From contig JBCBIJ010000009.1 of NCBI GenBank assembly GCA_038524795.1, positions 98,524 through 162,523 of the forward strand: a stretch of 64,000 bases of DNA. The letters run 5' to 3'. The position numbers and the translations under genes are program-made. Source of the stretch: CALBPI01 sp038524795 (GTDB taxonomy: Bacteria; Pseudomonadota; Gammaproteobacteria; Steroidobacterales; Woeseiaceae). The notes under the pieces are model-generated. The model searched no databases, was not told where the DNA came from, and saw only the letters and a list, made by a program, of their open reading frames with translations. Below, piece after piece: positions 53,784 through 63,776 of the stretch. Position 1 is the first letter of the stretch, and each line of letters opens with the position of its first letter.

Positions 53784-53789
53784 AGTCTA
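53784..53789 (-). promoter_or_regulatory. -10-like box six bases before the PSD-like start
   Basis: On the minus strand TAGACT is followed by GCGCGC and then the ATG at 53777. The spacing is the same six bases seen at queG, purM and the DUF2066 gene. No Shine-Dalgarno is present. The opposite strand of this 84-bp gap carries TACAAT (53826-53831), a candidate -10 for proS with a leader of about 24 bases. Confidence 0.35.
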
Positions 53790-53861
53790 ACTGCTTCGGG
53801 CCATGCGGTGACCCCTGCAGATCGTTACAATGCGCGATCGTATCGCAGTCGGTCAGGCCCG

Positions 53862-55556
<1,695 letters not shown>

Positions 55557-55570
55557 CATAATCTCGGGGG

Positions 55571-56140
55571 ATGGACCTCCGAGCCACACTGCTGTGCGTC
55601 GCGCTGTGTCTGGCACCGGCCAGCCAGGGCGCCAAGCCCGCTGAGCCCGATCCGGCGCTTGCGGCGGCGTTGCGTGAGGCCGCACTGACCGCCGACACAT
55701 TCGACGACCGCTTTGACGCTGAAGTCTGGCTCAAGGACATGTCGACGCGCCTGGGTAGTCGCGTGCCCGACCCCGAGGAACGTGTGCGCATCCTGCGCGG
55801 CGTACACCGCGAGGCCCAGCGCGTAGACCTGCCGCCCGAACTCGTGCTCGCAGTCATCGATATCGAGAGCAATTTCGATCACTACGCGATTTCCTACGCG
55901 GGCGCGCGCGGCCTCATGCAAGTCATGCCGTTTTGGCTCGACGAGATCGGTCGGCCCGACGACAGTCTTTTCGATATCGACACCAACCTGCGTATGGGCT
56001 GCACGATTTTGCGCCACTACTACGACCGTGAGCGCGGCGACCTGCACCGGGCACTGGCGCGCTACAACGGCAGCCTGGGCAGCCGCAAATACTCATCGAA
56101 AGTTCTGGAACGCCTGCGCACCCGCTGGCGCCGACAGTAG
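55571..56140 (+). CDS. Lytic transglycosylase (SLT domain), secreted
   Basis: A 189-residue exported protein: signal peptide about 1-20 (ATLLCVALCLAPASQGA), then a Slt-type domain with catalytic Glu in VIDIESNFDHYAISYAGARG, followed by LMQVMPFWLDEIG, NLRMGCTILRHYYDR and ALARYNGSLGSRKYSSKV. It should cleave the MurNAc-GlcNAc bond with 1,6-anhydro products. The start lies 14 bases after proS; the same proS-SLT pair occurs in other gammaproteobacteria. Substrate step inferred from the family. Confidence 0.92.
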   Translation: MDLRATLLCVALCLAPASQGAKPAEPDPALAAALREAALTADTFDDRFDAEVWLKDMSTRLGSRVPDPEERVRILRGVHREAQRVDLPPELVLAVIDIESNFDHYAISYAGARGLMQVMPFWLDEIGRPDDSLFDIDTNLRMGCTILRHYYDRERGDLHRALARYNGSLGSRKYSSKVLERLRTRWRRQ

Positions 56141-56148
56141 CAACGCAG

Positions 56149-56430
56149 CTAACGGTTGCCCGTCGTGAAGTCTGCGGGCAGCTCGGGCAAAGTCACTTCT
56201 TCCGCAGTGATCGCCTCAACGCGGCTGAGTGGCGACCCCTGCCAGAGCCAGGATTCAAGCTCCGTGATTTTTTCGGGCTCGCCGACCGCGAGCACCTCTA
56301 CGCGACCGTCACGCAGATTGATTGCGTGGCCGCGCAAGCCCAGCGACTCGGCAACATCACGCGTACTGGCACGAAAGAACACACCCTGAACCTTGCCGGC
56401 CAGGTGAAAGCGGCGTGCGATGGTTGACAC
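56149..56430 (-). CDS. Acylphosphatase
   Basis: Small enzyme that hydrolyses acyl phosphates. The 93-residue product has the signature HLAGKVQGVFFRAST with catalytic Arg20 and the second motif GHAINLRDGRVEV with catalytic Asn38. The usual GWVRN is GHAIN here, but the Asn is kept. The GTG start at 56430 is preferred, because the frame further upstream runs through the DUF4398 gene. It converges with the lytic transglycosylase (8-base gap). Confidence 0.92.
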   Translation of the reverse strand: MSTIARRFHLAGKVQGVFFRASTRDVAESLGLRGHAINLRDGRVEVLAVGEPEKITELESWLWQGSPLSRVEAITAEEVTLPELPADFTTGNR

Positions 56431-56446
56431 GATTCGGTCAGCAGCC

Positions 56447-56776
56447 CTACTTGATGGGAACCGATGGCTCGCGCTTGGGTTCGGAACGCTGGCGCTCGGA
56501 GGCTTCCCGCGCCTCGGTCGCCAGTTCTTTGGCGAGGCCTGCGTCCCGACGGGCCGCCGCGTAGGCGCGGCGCTCAAGATTGCTTTGGGCGCTCTTAAGC
56601 AGCAACTTGGCTTTGCCGAACTGCGTGGGCGCGTGCTTGGCCGCGTCCACCTCTTCAGCGGCCGCAATAGCCAGGCGCGCGTCAGACATCTCCTGAACGG
56701 GCGGTGACGCACCGGTGCAGGCGGCGAGGACGCCGACCGCGCAGAGGCACAAAAAGAGGCGGTGCACACGCATCAT
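56447..56776 (-). CDS. DUF4398 lipoprotein
   Basis: A 109-residue lipoprotein with lipobox VLAACT (Cys near residue 20) and an Ala/Glu/Arg/Lys helical mature part: SDARLAIAAAEEVDAAKHAP then FGKAKLLLKSAQSNLERRAY, the DUF4398 pattern. The family often occurs beside OmpA-like envelope proteins; none is adjacent here. TGC-TAGCGT lies six bases before the ATG, another short-leader candidate. Two ATG codons in tandem (56776, 56773) are possible starts. Confidence 0.85.
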   Translation of the reverse strand: MMRVHRLFLCLCAVGVLAACTGASPPVQEMSDARLAIAAAEEVDAAKHAPTQFGKAKLLLKSAQSNLERRAYAAARRDAGLAKELATEAREASERQRSEPKREPSVPIK

Positions 56777-56881
56777 CCCGAAACGCTAGCAAGCGCCCGA
56801 CTCGGCCGTCAAGCCAGACAGCGGCCTGCCAAGCGCCCGGCGAACTGGCATACTGGCGCGCCCTGATTCAGGCACCGAGAC

Positions 56882-57478
56882 ATGCAGGACATTCTCGTTC
56901 TTTACTATTCGCTGCACGGCTCCACTGAGGCCCTGGCGCGCGAAATCTGCCGCGGCATCGACGCCAGTGGCGTCGCCGAGGCGCGATTGCGCACCGTCCC
57001 GGGCGTTTCCGCCAAGAGCGAGGCGTCGGAGCCCCCGGTCCCCGAGGACGGCCCACCGTACGTCAGCCGCGACGACCTCGCGGAATGCGCGGGGCTAGTG
57101 CTGGGCAGTCCGACGCGGTTTGGCAACATGGCCGCACCCGTCAAGTACTTCCTCGATGGCACCAGCGGCGAGTGGCTGTCAGGGGCGCTGTCGGGGAAAC
57201 CCTGCGGCGTGTTTACCTCGAGTAACTCCATGCACGGCGGCCAGGAATCCACGCTCATCACAATGGCAATCCCGCTGCTCCACCACGGCATGATCTGGTG
57301 TGGCGTGCCTTACAGTGAGAAAGCGCTGTCGACAACGACGCGCGGCGGTACACCCTACGGTCCCACCCAGGTTGCGGGCGACGCTGGCGCGGGCGTGCTC
57401 GACGCCGATGAGGCCGCCATTGCGCACGCCTTCGGCGCACGTATCGCAGACATCGCTCACCGCCTCGCCCGTAGATGA
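56882..57478 (+). CDS. wrbA: NAD(P)H:quinone oxidoreductase, WrbA family
   Basis: Flavodoxin-fold FMN enzyme that reduces quinones by two electrons. The 198 residues show the FMN phosphate loop YYSLHGSTEAL (8-18), LVLGSPTRFGNMAAPVKYFLDG, VFTSSNSMHGGQESTL and YGPTQVAGD. It is followed with a four-base overlap (ATGA) by a DUF2069 membrane protein, a pairing common in gammaproteobacteria. A CATACT box (56849-56854) lies about 28 bases upstream. Confidence 0.94.
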   Translation: MQDILVLYYSLHGSTEALAREICRGIDASGVAEARLRTVPGVSAKSEASEPPVPEDGPPYVSRDDLAECAGLVLGSPTRFGNMAAPVKYFLDGTSGEWLSGALSGKPCGVFTSSNSMHGGQESTLITMAIPLLHHGMIWCGVPYSEKALSTTTRGGTPYGPTQVAGDAGAGVLDADEAAIAHAFGARIADIAHRLARR

Positions 57479-57834
57479 TCGGGACCCTCGCAGCGCGACG
57501 ACGTTTGGGTCTCGGCGGCTGGTTGCTGCTGGCGCTCGTGACGCTGATTTGGCTGTGGCAGGCGCGCGGCTCTTTGGCGTGGTGGGCGTGGCCCGTGGTG
57601 CTCGCGCCATTCGTCGCGCTATTGCCCGGCTTGCTCACACCGACCCGCAACGCCTGGCTGCTCGCGCTGCTCGCCACCATTGGCTACGCCTCAGTGGGTT
57701 TCATGGACGCTATTGCAAATCCCGGTGCGGCTGGGTTCGCTTATGTGCTCGCAGGTGTGAGCCTCGCGGCCTTCTTCGCCATCATCCCCGCGGTCCGAAC
57801 ACTGCCCGCGCCACCGCGCGACGACGCCCCCTAG
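57475..57834 (+). CDS. DUF2069 membrane protein
   Basis: A 119-residue protein with four membrane segments (GGWLLLALVTLIWLWQ, WWAWPVVLAPFVALLPGLL, WLLALLATIGYASVGFM, FAYVLAGVSLAAFFAII). The layout and the place behind wrbA identify DUF2069 (YjfZ-like in older terms uncertain). Function not known. The ATG overlaps the wrbA stop by four bases. It converges with hda, leaving three bases between stop codons. Confidence 0.85.
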   Translation: MIGTLAARRRLGLGGWLLLALVTLIWLWQARGSLAWWAWPVVLAPFVALLPGLLTPTRNAWLLALLATIGYASVGFMDAIANPGAAGFAYVLAGVSLAAFFAIIPAVRTLPAPPRDDAP

Positions 57835-57837
57835 GCG

Positions 57838-58527
57838 TCAGACGCCTTCGGCACGCAGGACGTCGCGGACAAACGGCACGGTGAGCCGCCGATTCGCGGC
57901 CAATGAGCGCGCGTCGAGAAGCTGCAACCAGTCAAAGAGCACGGCAAGGTCGCGCGGCAGACGCAATGCGAGATAGCGCGCCGTCTCGTCGGGCAGTCGC
58001 AGGCCGCGGGCCTCGGCACGCATCTTGAGTGCCTCGAGCTGACCCGCGTCACCAGGCGGCTGCAATCGAAACAGAGACAATGCGCTCAAACGGCTTTCGA
58101 GGTCGGCAAGCTCAAAACCCGCATCGGCCGGCCGTGCGGGCGCACTGATAATGAGCCGCCCGCCATGCGCGAGAACGCGTTCGTAGAGCACGAGCAACGC
58201 CCGCTCCCAATCCGCATCGCCCGCCATCGTCTCGATGTCATCAAGACAGACGATTGCTTCAGCAGGCAGACCATCGACCGCCGAGGCTGGCAATCCCATG
58301 CGCAGCGGCAGGTAGAGCGCGTGGCCCGTGGGTTGCGACGCCACCGTCGCCTGCAACAGATGGCTACGGCCACTGCCGCGTGCACCCGACAACCAGACAC
58401 CCGGAGCCGCGGGCGCGCTGAGCGCGGCTACGGCAGCGCCATTGGGCCCTGGGTAGAACGTATCGAAGCGCGCCTCCACATCAAGACCGATGTCGAGGGG
58501 CAGCTGCCCCGTGGACTCAGGCGTCAT
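57838..58527 (-). CDS. hda: DnaA regulatory inactivator Hda
   Basis: DnaA-homologous AAA+ protein that, bound to the sliding clamp, stimulates DnaA-ATP hydrolysis after initiation. The 229 residues begin with the clamp-binding QLPLDIG (8-14). The ATPase core has GARGSGRSHLLQA as Walker A (the same G-x-G-R-S form as E. coli Hda), LDDIETMAGD as Walker B and ADLESRLSALSLFRL. The start overlaps the AI-2E transporter by 11 bases. Confidence 0.95.
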   Translation of the reverse strand: MTPESTGQLPLDIGLDVEARFDTFYPGPNGAAVAALSAPAAPGVWLSGARGSGRSHLLQATVASQPTGHALYLPLRMGLPASAVDGLPAEAIVCLDDIETMAGDADWERALLVLYERVLAHGGRLIISAPARPADAGFELADLESRLSALSLFRLQPPGDAGQLEALKMRAEARGLRLPDETARYLALRLPRDLAVLFDWLQLLDARSLAANRRLTVPFVRDVLRAEGV

Positions 58528-59614
58528 TGCGCTGACGGGGCTCGCGCGCTTCGAGGAATGACTCGGCTTCCGGGTGCTCGCGCAGGTAGCGGTTGTAAGC
58601 GAAGCGCACGAACACGGCGATGGCTGCAGCGGCCGGCAGCGCCAGCAGGACGCCGAAGAACCCGAACAGGAGGCCGAACGCCATCACGGCGAAGATGACG
58701 AGCACGGGGTGCAGCCCGATGCGGTCGCCCACAAGCTTGGGCGTCAACACCGAGCCCTCGATGAACTGCGCCACGGAGAAGACAACGACCACGAGGCCAA
58801 GCTGCAGCAGACCGCCGCCATCGGGCGAGTTGATCGCCGTGAGACTGGCCAGCCCGATGCCAAAAATGAACCCCAGGTAGGGCACGAAGCTCACAAGCCC
58901 CGCGACGACGCCAATGGCCAATGCGAACTTGAGGCCGATGAGCATGAGACCGCCTGAATACATGACGGCCAGCCCGAACATCACGAGTAGCTGCCCCCGC
59001 AGAAATGCGCCCAGCGTGTCATCCGTCTCGCGCGCCAGGGTAAACACAGCCTCGCGATTGCGTGCGGGCACCAGTGCGCCCAGCCGAGCGATGATGAGGT
59101 CCCAGTCTCGCAGCAGGTAGAAGGTCAGCACCGGAATCAAAAACAGGTTGATGATGCCCGTAAGCAGCGCCCCGCCAGAACGGGTCAGCTGGCTCAACAA
59201 CGTGCCGCCGAGGCTTGCGGCATCAGCACCGTAGCGCTCGATAAGCGCGGCAAGCCCAATTTCGGCGTCGTCGGTACCGTCACCCAGCAAGCCGGCAACG
59301 TGCGGCCAGACCTGGTTCTCGAGCAGCTCGACGTAGCGCGGCAGGACTTCCAGCAGCGCACCAATCTGCGAGTTGACGAGCGGGATCAGCAACAGGATGA
59401 GCCCGCCAAGGACGACGAATGTGAGCAGGAACACCACGAGGACAGCTAGGGATCGGGGCAGGCGCATCTTCTGCAGCCGGTCTGCCAGCGGGTCACCGAT
59501 GTAGGCGAGCAGCCCTGCGGCCACGAAGGGTGTCAGCACAGGCGCCAGCAGGTACAGGAGGTAGCCTGTCGCGCCCAGGGCGCCCAGCGTGAGCAGTTTC
59601 TGGTCGTTGGTCAT
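58517..59614 (-). CDS. AI-2E family transporter (PerM-like)
   Basis: A 365-residue inner-membrane protein with seven or eight membrane segments, including LLYLLAPVLTPFVAAGLLAY, the LPRSLAVLVVFLLTFVVLGG segment and the GFFGVLLALPAAAAIAVFVR end motif. The family includes autoinducer-2 exporters and unrelated permeases such as PerM, so the substrate is open. The ATG at 59614 overlaps the upstream gene by four bases (ATGA). The perM-hda pair is conserved in gammaproteobacteria. Confidence 0.93.
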   Translation of the reverse strand: MTNDQKLLTLGALGATGYLLYLLAPVLTPFVAAGLLAYIGDPLADRLQKMRLPRSLAVLVVFLLTFVVLGGLILLLIPLVNSQIGALLEVLPRYVELLENQVWPHVAGLLGDGTDDAEIGLAALIERYGADAASLGGTLLSQLTRSGGALLTGIINLFLIPVLTFYLLRDWDLIIARLGALVPARNREAVFTLARETDDTLGAFLRGQLLVMFGLAVMYSGGLMLIGLKFALAIGVVAGLVSFVPYLGFIFGIGLASLTAINSPDGGGLLQLGLVVVVFSVAQFIEGSVLTPKLVGDRIGLHPVLVIFAVMAFGLLFGFFGVLLALPAAAAIAVFVRFAYNRYLREHPEAESFLEAREPRQRNDA

Positions 59615-60183
59615 GCCGTGTGCTCCCGGGCCCTGCGCGTCCACTCAAGCATGTAGCCGAGCGTACTCATGAGCATCGTCACGATGAGAGCCGCCATGAG
59701 TGCCGGCAACACCAGAGGCGCCAGCGTTGCCGTCAGGGTGGCAGGCAGCAGCTCCGGATACGCCGCGTCGAGCAGCGCCAGGAAGACGTAAGCGAGCATC
59801 AGCACGGTGTTGAGTTTGCTCACCAGGCTGGGCTTGCCCTCGAGATCGCCATAGAGAAAATGATAGGTAATCGCGCCACCCATGATGGTCAGGTCACGCA
59901 ACACAACCAGCGTCGCAAGCCACCAGGGTGTCACGCCAACCAACGCCATGACGACGAACGTACCGATGAGCAAGAGCTTGTCGGCGATGGGATCGAGGAT
60001 CGCGCCGATCTGCGTGCGCCAGTCGAACCGCCGCGCGAGCCAGCCGTCGATACCGTCGGAGAAGCCGGCCACGAAAAACAAACTGACGCCGAGCGTAAAG
60101 CGCTCGCTGGCGATGGAGGCCACCACCATCGGTACCAGCGCAATGCGCGCCAGCGAAATCAGGTTGGGAATCCAGCGCAGCAC
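59611..60183 (-). CDS. CDP-alcohol phosphatidyltransferase (PgsA-like)
   Basis: A 190-residue membrane enzyme of the CDP-alcohol family. The metal-binding motif is FSDGIDGWLARRFDWRTQIG...DPIAD, with the four Asp residues in place. MLRWIPNLISLARIALVPMV is like PgsA, and the product most likely makes phosphatidylglycerophosphate or a related lipid. A main pgsA usually lies near uvrC, so this may be a second copy. It starts two bases after the DUF2066 stop. Confidence 0.88.
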   Translation of the reverse strand: MLRWIPNLISLARIALVPMVVASIASERFTLGVSLFFVAGFSDGIDGWLARRFDWRTQIGAILDPIADKLLLIGTFVVMALVGVTPWWLATLVVLRDLTIMGGAITYHFLYGDLEGKPSLVSKLNTVLMLAYVFLALLDAAYPELLPATLTATLAPLVLPALMAALIVTMLMSTLGYMLEWTRRAREHTA

Positions 60184-60185
60184 GC

Positions 60186-61478
60186 CTAGTCCCCAACGCC
60201 TCCCGCTGGCCGAAGCCGATAGAACAGATCAGCCTCCTCAAAGGCCGGCGGTGGCCGTGCGCCTGGCACGGTAACGATAGGTTCGCGCCGCGCTGCATCG
60301 TCAGGTCCCACAGTGACGCTCGGTGGCATCGAACCGGCAAGGTCGCCAAGCGTCACAGTCCTATCCGGACTGCCCACCGCGGCGTTCCCGGCACGGCCTG
60401 CAAACCGCGTGGCCCGAAATGGAGGATCCACCCGCTCGAGCACGGTGCCCTCAAGGAGGCGCGCCAAGCGGTCGCGACCTGTCAGCGCGTCGACGGACAC
60501 AAGTACCTGGTCGCCGCGCATGGCCAGGACACGGACGTCCTCGACAAGACTGCGGCCCGACAGAAAGTTCACGAGTCGCGCGTAGTCCGCGAGGCCGTCG
60601 ACTGCGACCACCGAGATCCGCACGTCGGCGGAACCTTCCGGGCTCGACGCAAACTGCGACATGAGCCGACCACTGACGCGCGCAAACGCCACGTTCACGT
60701 CACCCGCAAACCGAGATTCGGTATCACCAAAGACCCAGGTCCAGCGGATCGACGAGGGATTGCGCGAACTCACCCGGCCGATGAGGATGCTCTCGACGTC
60801 ATAGCGCGCTGACGCCGCAACGATCACGTCGCTGAAGCCACCCCAGATGTCAGACGGCGTCACACTCGTCAGATCGGTCTCGTCGTAGCGTGGCAGCATC
60901 ACAGGGATACCGAATCGCTGCGCCGCATCGGCGATGGCCGCGCCGTAGGCTGCGGTCGGCGGCAACTCGGTCTCTGCGGCCGTCACGCCGGCCTCGACGA
61001 GCGGCACCTGGGGTGCGGTCTCAACAGGCTCGGGCTCAGGCTCGGGCGGCTCGAAACTGTCAAGTAGCAGACGAGCGCCGCGCCCGTCTTCGACGGCCAG
61101 CCACACCAACGTGGTTGGTCGTTCCTCGCCCCACACAGGGATGCGCTGGGCGCGAAGCATGGTGGTCAGGGCGCGACCGTCAAACGTCACGACCAACGAG
61201 TCCGCGTCGCCTTCACGCCAGCCTTGGACCCACTGCTGTGGTTGCTCAAATACGGCTTGCGCCTGCGCACGCGACTCGAACGGCACGATCCGCGCAATGA
61301 CGGCATCGAGTGCAGCTGCATAGGCCTGCTCGCGCGCTTCGTCCGCCGTGGACGCGACATCGCGCAGGAATGGAACTTCGGCTGTAAACAGGTCGACGGG
61401 AGCCGCAGCCGACGGCGTCGCCGTCAGCAGCAGGATGGCCGCCAAGCCCCCAAGCCAGAATCGCATCGTGAACCCCAT
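60186..61478 (-). CDS. DUF2066 exported protein
   Basis: A 430-residue protein with a signal peptide (MRFWLGGLAAILLLTATPSAAA) and a DUF2066 domain (about 30-260: VPVWGEERPTTLVWLAVEDG-like strand, FGIPVMLPRYDETD, IWGGFSDVIVAASARYDVES). The C-terminal third is beta-rich and Pro/Arg-rich. Function unknown; the family is found beside purM in gammaproteobacteria. I chose ATG 61478 because a TATAAT box ends exactly six bases upstream; ATG 61466 and 61502 are alternatives, the latter overlapping purM. Confidence 0.85.
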   Translation of the reverse strand: MGFTMRFWLGGLAAILLLTATPSAAAPVDLFTAEVPFLRDVASTADEAREQAYAAALDAVIARIVPFESRAQAQAVFEQPQQWVQGWREGDADSLVVTFDGRALTTMLRAQRIPVWGEERPTTLVWLAVEDGRGARLLLDSFEPPEPEPEPVETAPQVPLVEAGVTAAETELPPTAAYGAAIADAAQRFGIPVMLPRYDETDLTSVTPSDIWGGFSDVIVAASARYDVESILIGRVSSRNPSSIRWTWVFGDTESRFAGDVNVAFARVSGRLMSQFASSPEGSADVRISVVAVDGLADYARLVNFLSGRSLVEDVRVLAMRGDQVLVSVDALTGRDRLARLLEGTVLERVDPPFRATRFAGRAGNAAVGSPDRTVTLGDLAGSMPPSVTVGPDDAARREPIVTVPGARPPPAFEEADLFYRLRPAGGVGD

Positions 61479-61484
61479 CTCGTA

Positions 61485-61494
61485 ATTATATACT
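61485..61494. promoter_or_regulatory. Shared -10 core of divergent leaderless promoters (DUF2066 / purM)
   Basis: ATTATATACT contains TATACT on the plus strand (61489-61494), six bases before the purM ATG, and TATAAT on the minus strand (61490-61485), six bases before ATG 61478 of the DUF2066 gene. Both mRNAs would start at or beside the start codon. No Shine-Dalgarno lies before the purM ATG. The arrangement is the same as between nnr and queG. Confidence 0.55.
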
Positions 61495-61500
61495 TCGTGC

Positions 61501-62538
61501 ATGAGTGAGGCAGAAGGTGAACGCGGCCTGACCTACCGCGACGCTGGCGTCGACATCGACGCCGGCAATGCGCTGGTCGAGCGCATCGGCCAGCAAGTGG
61601 CCCGGACGCGGCGAGACGGCGTCCTGACGGGTCTGGGCGGGTTCGGCGGCCTGTTCGCGCTGGACCTGGCGCGCTTTCCCGAGCCCGTACTCGTGTCGGG
61701 CACAGACGGCGTGGGCACGAAGCTCCTGCTTGCACGGGAACTCGACCGTCACGACAGCATCGGCATCGATCTGGTTGCGATGTGCGTCAACGACATTGTC
61801 GTCACGGGCGCTGAACCTCTCTTCTTCCTCGACTACTACGCCACGGGCGAGCTCGATGTCAGCGCCGCCGCGGACGTCATCGGCGGCATCGCCACGGGCT
61901 GCGAACACGCTGGCTGCGCGCTAATCGGCGGCGAAACGGCTGAAATGCCCGGCATGTACGCGGGCAGCGACTACGACCTCGCAGGATTTGCTGTGGGCGC
62001 GGTCTCACGCCCGAGCATCATTGACGGCAGTGGCGTCAACGCGGGCGACCGCGTGCTCGGGCTGGCCGCGAGCGGGCCGCATTCCAACGGCTACTCACTG
62101 ATCCGCGCAGTGTGTGATCGCGCCAGCGCCGACCTTGCCCAGCCGTTGGGTGACGGCACCCTGGGTGACGCGCTGCTCGCACCGACGCGCATTTACGTGA
62201 AGCCGCTGCTGGCCCTGTTCGAGCAGGCACGACCGCTCGCGCTGGCGCACATCACGGGCGGCGGGCTTACCGAAAACCTGCCGCGTGTGCTGCCGGACGG
62301 GCTCGGCGTCGAGCTCGATGCCGCCGCCTGGCCGCGACCCGAAGTCTTCAACTGGTTGCAGCGCGAGGGCGGTATCGCCGACGAGGAAATGTGGCGCACC
62401 TTCAATTGCGGCATCGGTATGTGTCTCGTGGTTCGTTCCGATGACACGGCAGCCGCACGTGCCGTGCTTGAAGCCCATGGCGAAGCGGTCTACGACATCG
62501 GCCGCGTCGTCGCGCGTTCGGGCGTCCATATCGCATGA
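61501..62538 (+). CDS. purM: Phosphoribosylformylglycinamidine cyclo-ligase (AIR synthetase)
   Basis: Closes FGAM to AIR with ATP in purine synthesis. The 345-residue product has TYRDAGVDIDAGNALVERI, LVSGTDGVGTKLLLARE, IGIDLVAMCVNDIVVTGAEP, ALIGGETAEMPGMY and LAASGPHSNGYSLIR, all family motifs. It overlaps purN by four bases (ATGA), so AIR synthetase and GAR transformylase are co-translated as in E. coli. The transcript is probably leaderless (see the core at 61485-61494). Confidence 0.98.
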   Translation: MSEAEGERGLTYRDAGVDIDAGNALVERIGQQVARTRRDGVLTGLGGFGGLFALDLARFPEPVLVSGTDGVGTKLLLARELDRHDSIGIDLVAMCVNDIVVTGAEPLFFLDYYATGELDVSAAADVIGGIATGCEHAGCALIGGETAEMPGMYAGSDYDLAGFAVGAVSRPSIIDGSGVNAGDRVLGLAASGPHSNGYSLIRAVCDRASADLAQPLGDGTLGDALLAPTRIYVKPLLALFEQARPLALAHITGGGLTENLPRVLPDGLGVELDAAAWPRPEVFNWLQREGGIADEEMWRTFNCGIGMCLVVRSDDTAAARAVLEAHGEAVYDIGRVVARSGVHIA

Positions 62539-63203
62539 GCTCGGGTCCGCGCTGCAACGTCACGGTCCTGATTTCGGGCGGCGGTACAAACCTGCAGGCG
62601 CTTATCGACGCCGCTCGCTCGCCCGTCAATCCCTACCGGGTATCACACGTCATTTCCGACAAACCCGACGCCTACGGCCTGACGCGCGCCAAAGACGCGG
62701 GTATCGACACCACCGTCGTGTCGCGCCACAAGGGTGAGGACCGCGGTAACTTTGACGCGCGCCTCGCCGACGCCGTCGACGCAACGGGCGCTGACCTCGT
62801 GATCCTCGCGGGGTTCATGCGCATCATCGGCGGGCGGCTCGTCAGTGACTATGCAGGCCGCATGCTCAACATTCACCCCGCATTGCTACCGCTTTACAAG
62901 GGCCTGCACACGCACCAGCGCTGCCTTGATGCCGGCGATCTCGTGCACGGCACGACCGTACATTTCGTCACGGCGGAGCTCGACGACGGTCCTTCGGTGT
63001 TGCAGGCGGAACTCGACGTTCAGGACGACGACACGGTGGACTCACTGAACACGCGTGTGCAGGCGCTCGAACACCAGATTTATCCCATGGCGGCGCGCTG
63101 GTTCGCCGAAGGCCGGCTGCAGCTGGATGGCGCCGTCGTGCGCCTCGACGGCATCGCGCTTGATAGCCCTGTGCGCGTAACCGCCGACAGTCTGGTCGCC
63201 TGA
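62535..63203 (+). CDS. purN: Phosphoribosylglycinamide formyltransferase
   Basis: Transfers formyl from 10-formyl-THF to GAR. The 222-residue enzyme has VLISGGGTNLQALIDAARS, LAGFMRIIGGRLVSDYAGRM and the active-site NIHPALLPLYKGLHTH (Asn, His), then HGTTVHFVTAELDDGP with the catalytic Asp. It is slightly longer than E. coli PurN, with extra residues at the C-terminus. The stop lies in a hairpin shared with the convergent dcd. Confidence 0.98.
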   Translation: MSSGPRCNVTVLISGGGTNLQALIDAARSPVNPYRVSHVISDKPDAYGLTRAKDAGIDTTVVSRHKGEDRGNFDARLADAVDATGADLVILAGFMRIIGGRLVSDYAGRMLNIHPALLPLYKGLHTHQRCLDAGDLVHGTTVHFVTAELDDGPSVLQAELDVQDDDTVDSLNTRVQALEHQIYPMAARWFAEGRLQLDGAVVRLDGIALDSPVRVTADSLVA

Positions 63204-63216
63204 ATCGCGTCAGGCG
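63197..63216. terminator. Inverted repeat spanning the purN and dcd stop codons
   Basis: CGCCTGA (63197-63203) and TCAGGCG (63210-63216) pair over seven bases around the loop ATCGCG. The stem contains the TGA of purN and, on the other strand, the TGA of dcd. No T run follows on either strand, so it may act as a pause site or a barrier between converging transcripts rather than a standard terminator. Confidence 0.4.
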
Positions 63217-63776
63217 CGCGGTACTGTGACGCCCGTCTGACCCTGGTACTTGCCGCCGCGGTCCTTGTAAGACACCGCGCAGTCTTCATCCGATTCGAAG
63301 AACAGCATCTGCGCCACGCCTTCGTTGGCGTAGATGCGCGCAGGCAACGGCGTGGTATTCGAGAACTCAAGCGTGACATGGCCCTCCCATTCGGGCTCGA
63401 GCGGTGTCACGTTGACGATGATGCCGCAGCGGGCATACGTCGACTTACCCAGGCACACGGTCAGCACGTTGCGCGGAATCTTGAAGTACTCGACGGTGCG
63501 CGCGAGTGCAAACGAGTTCGGTGGGATGATGCAGGTGTCGTCATTCATGTCGACAAAGCTCGCATCATCGAACTCTTTGGGGTCGACGATCGTAGAGTGC
63601 ACGTTGGTGAACACTTTGAACTCGGGCGCGCAGCGCACGTCGTAGCCGTAGCTCGAAACACCGTAGGACACGAGGCGCCGGCCGTCGGACTCGCGGACCT
63701 GGCCCGCTTCGAACGGCGAGATCATGTCGTGTTCCTGCGCCATGCGCGTGATCCAGCGGTCGGATTTGATGCTCAT
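63210..63776 (-). CDS. dcd: dCTP deaminase
   Basis: Deaminates dCTP to dUTP, the main source of dUMP for thymidylate synthesis in gammaproteobacteria. The 188 residues contain LVSYGVSSYGYDVRCAPEFK, LGKSTYARCGIIVNVTP with the catalytic Ser and Arg, and LEPEWEGHVTLEFSNTTPLP with the catalytic Glu. The ATG overlaps the upstream gene's stop by one base (TGATG). Confidence 0.97.
   Translation of the reverse strand: MSIKSDRWITRMAQEHDMISPFEAGQVRESDGRRLVSYGVSSYGYDVRCAPEFKVFTNVHSTIVDPKEFDDASFVDMNDDTCIIPPNSFALARTVEYFKIPRNVLTVCLGKSTYARCGIIVNVTPLEPEWEGHVTLEFSNTTPLPARIYANEGVAQMLFFESDEDCAVSYKDRGGKYQGQTGVTVPRA

Noticed and set aside
53286..53861. N-terminal extension of ProS
   Set aside because: The extension is antisense to the PSD-like gene and lacks ProS similarity; the family N-terminus starts at 53862.
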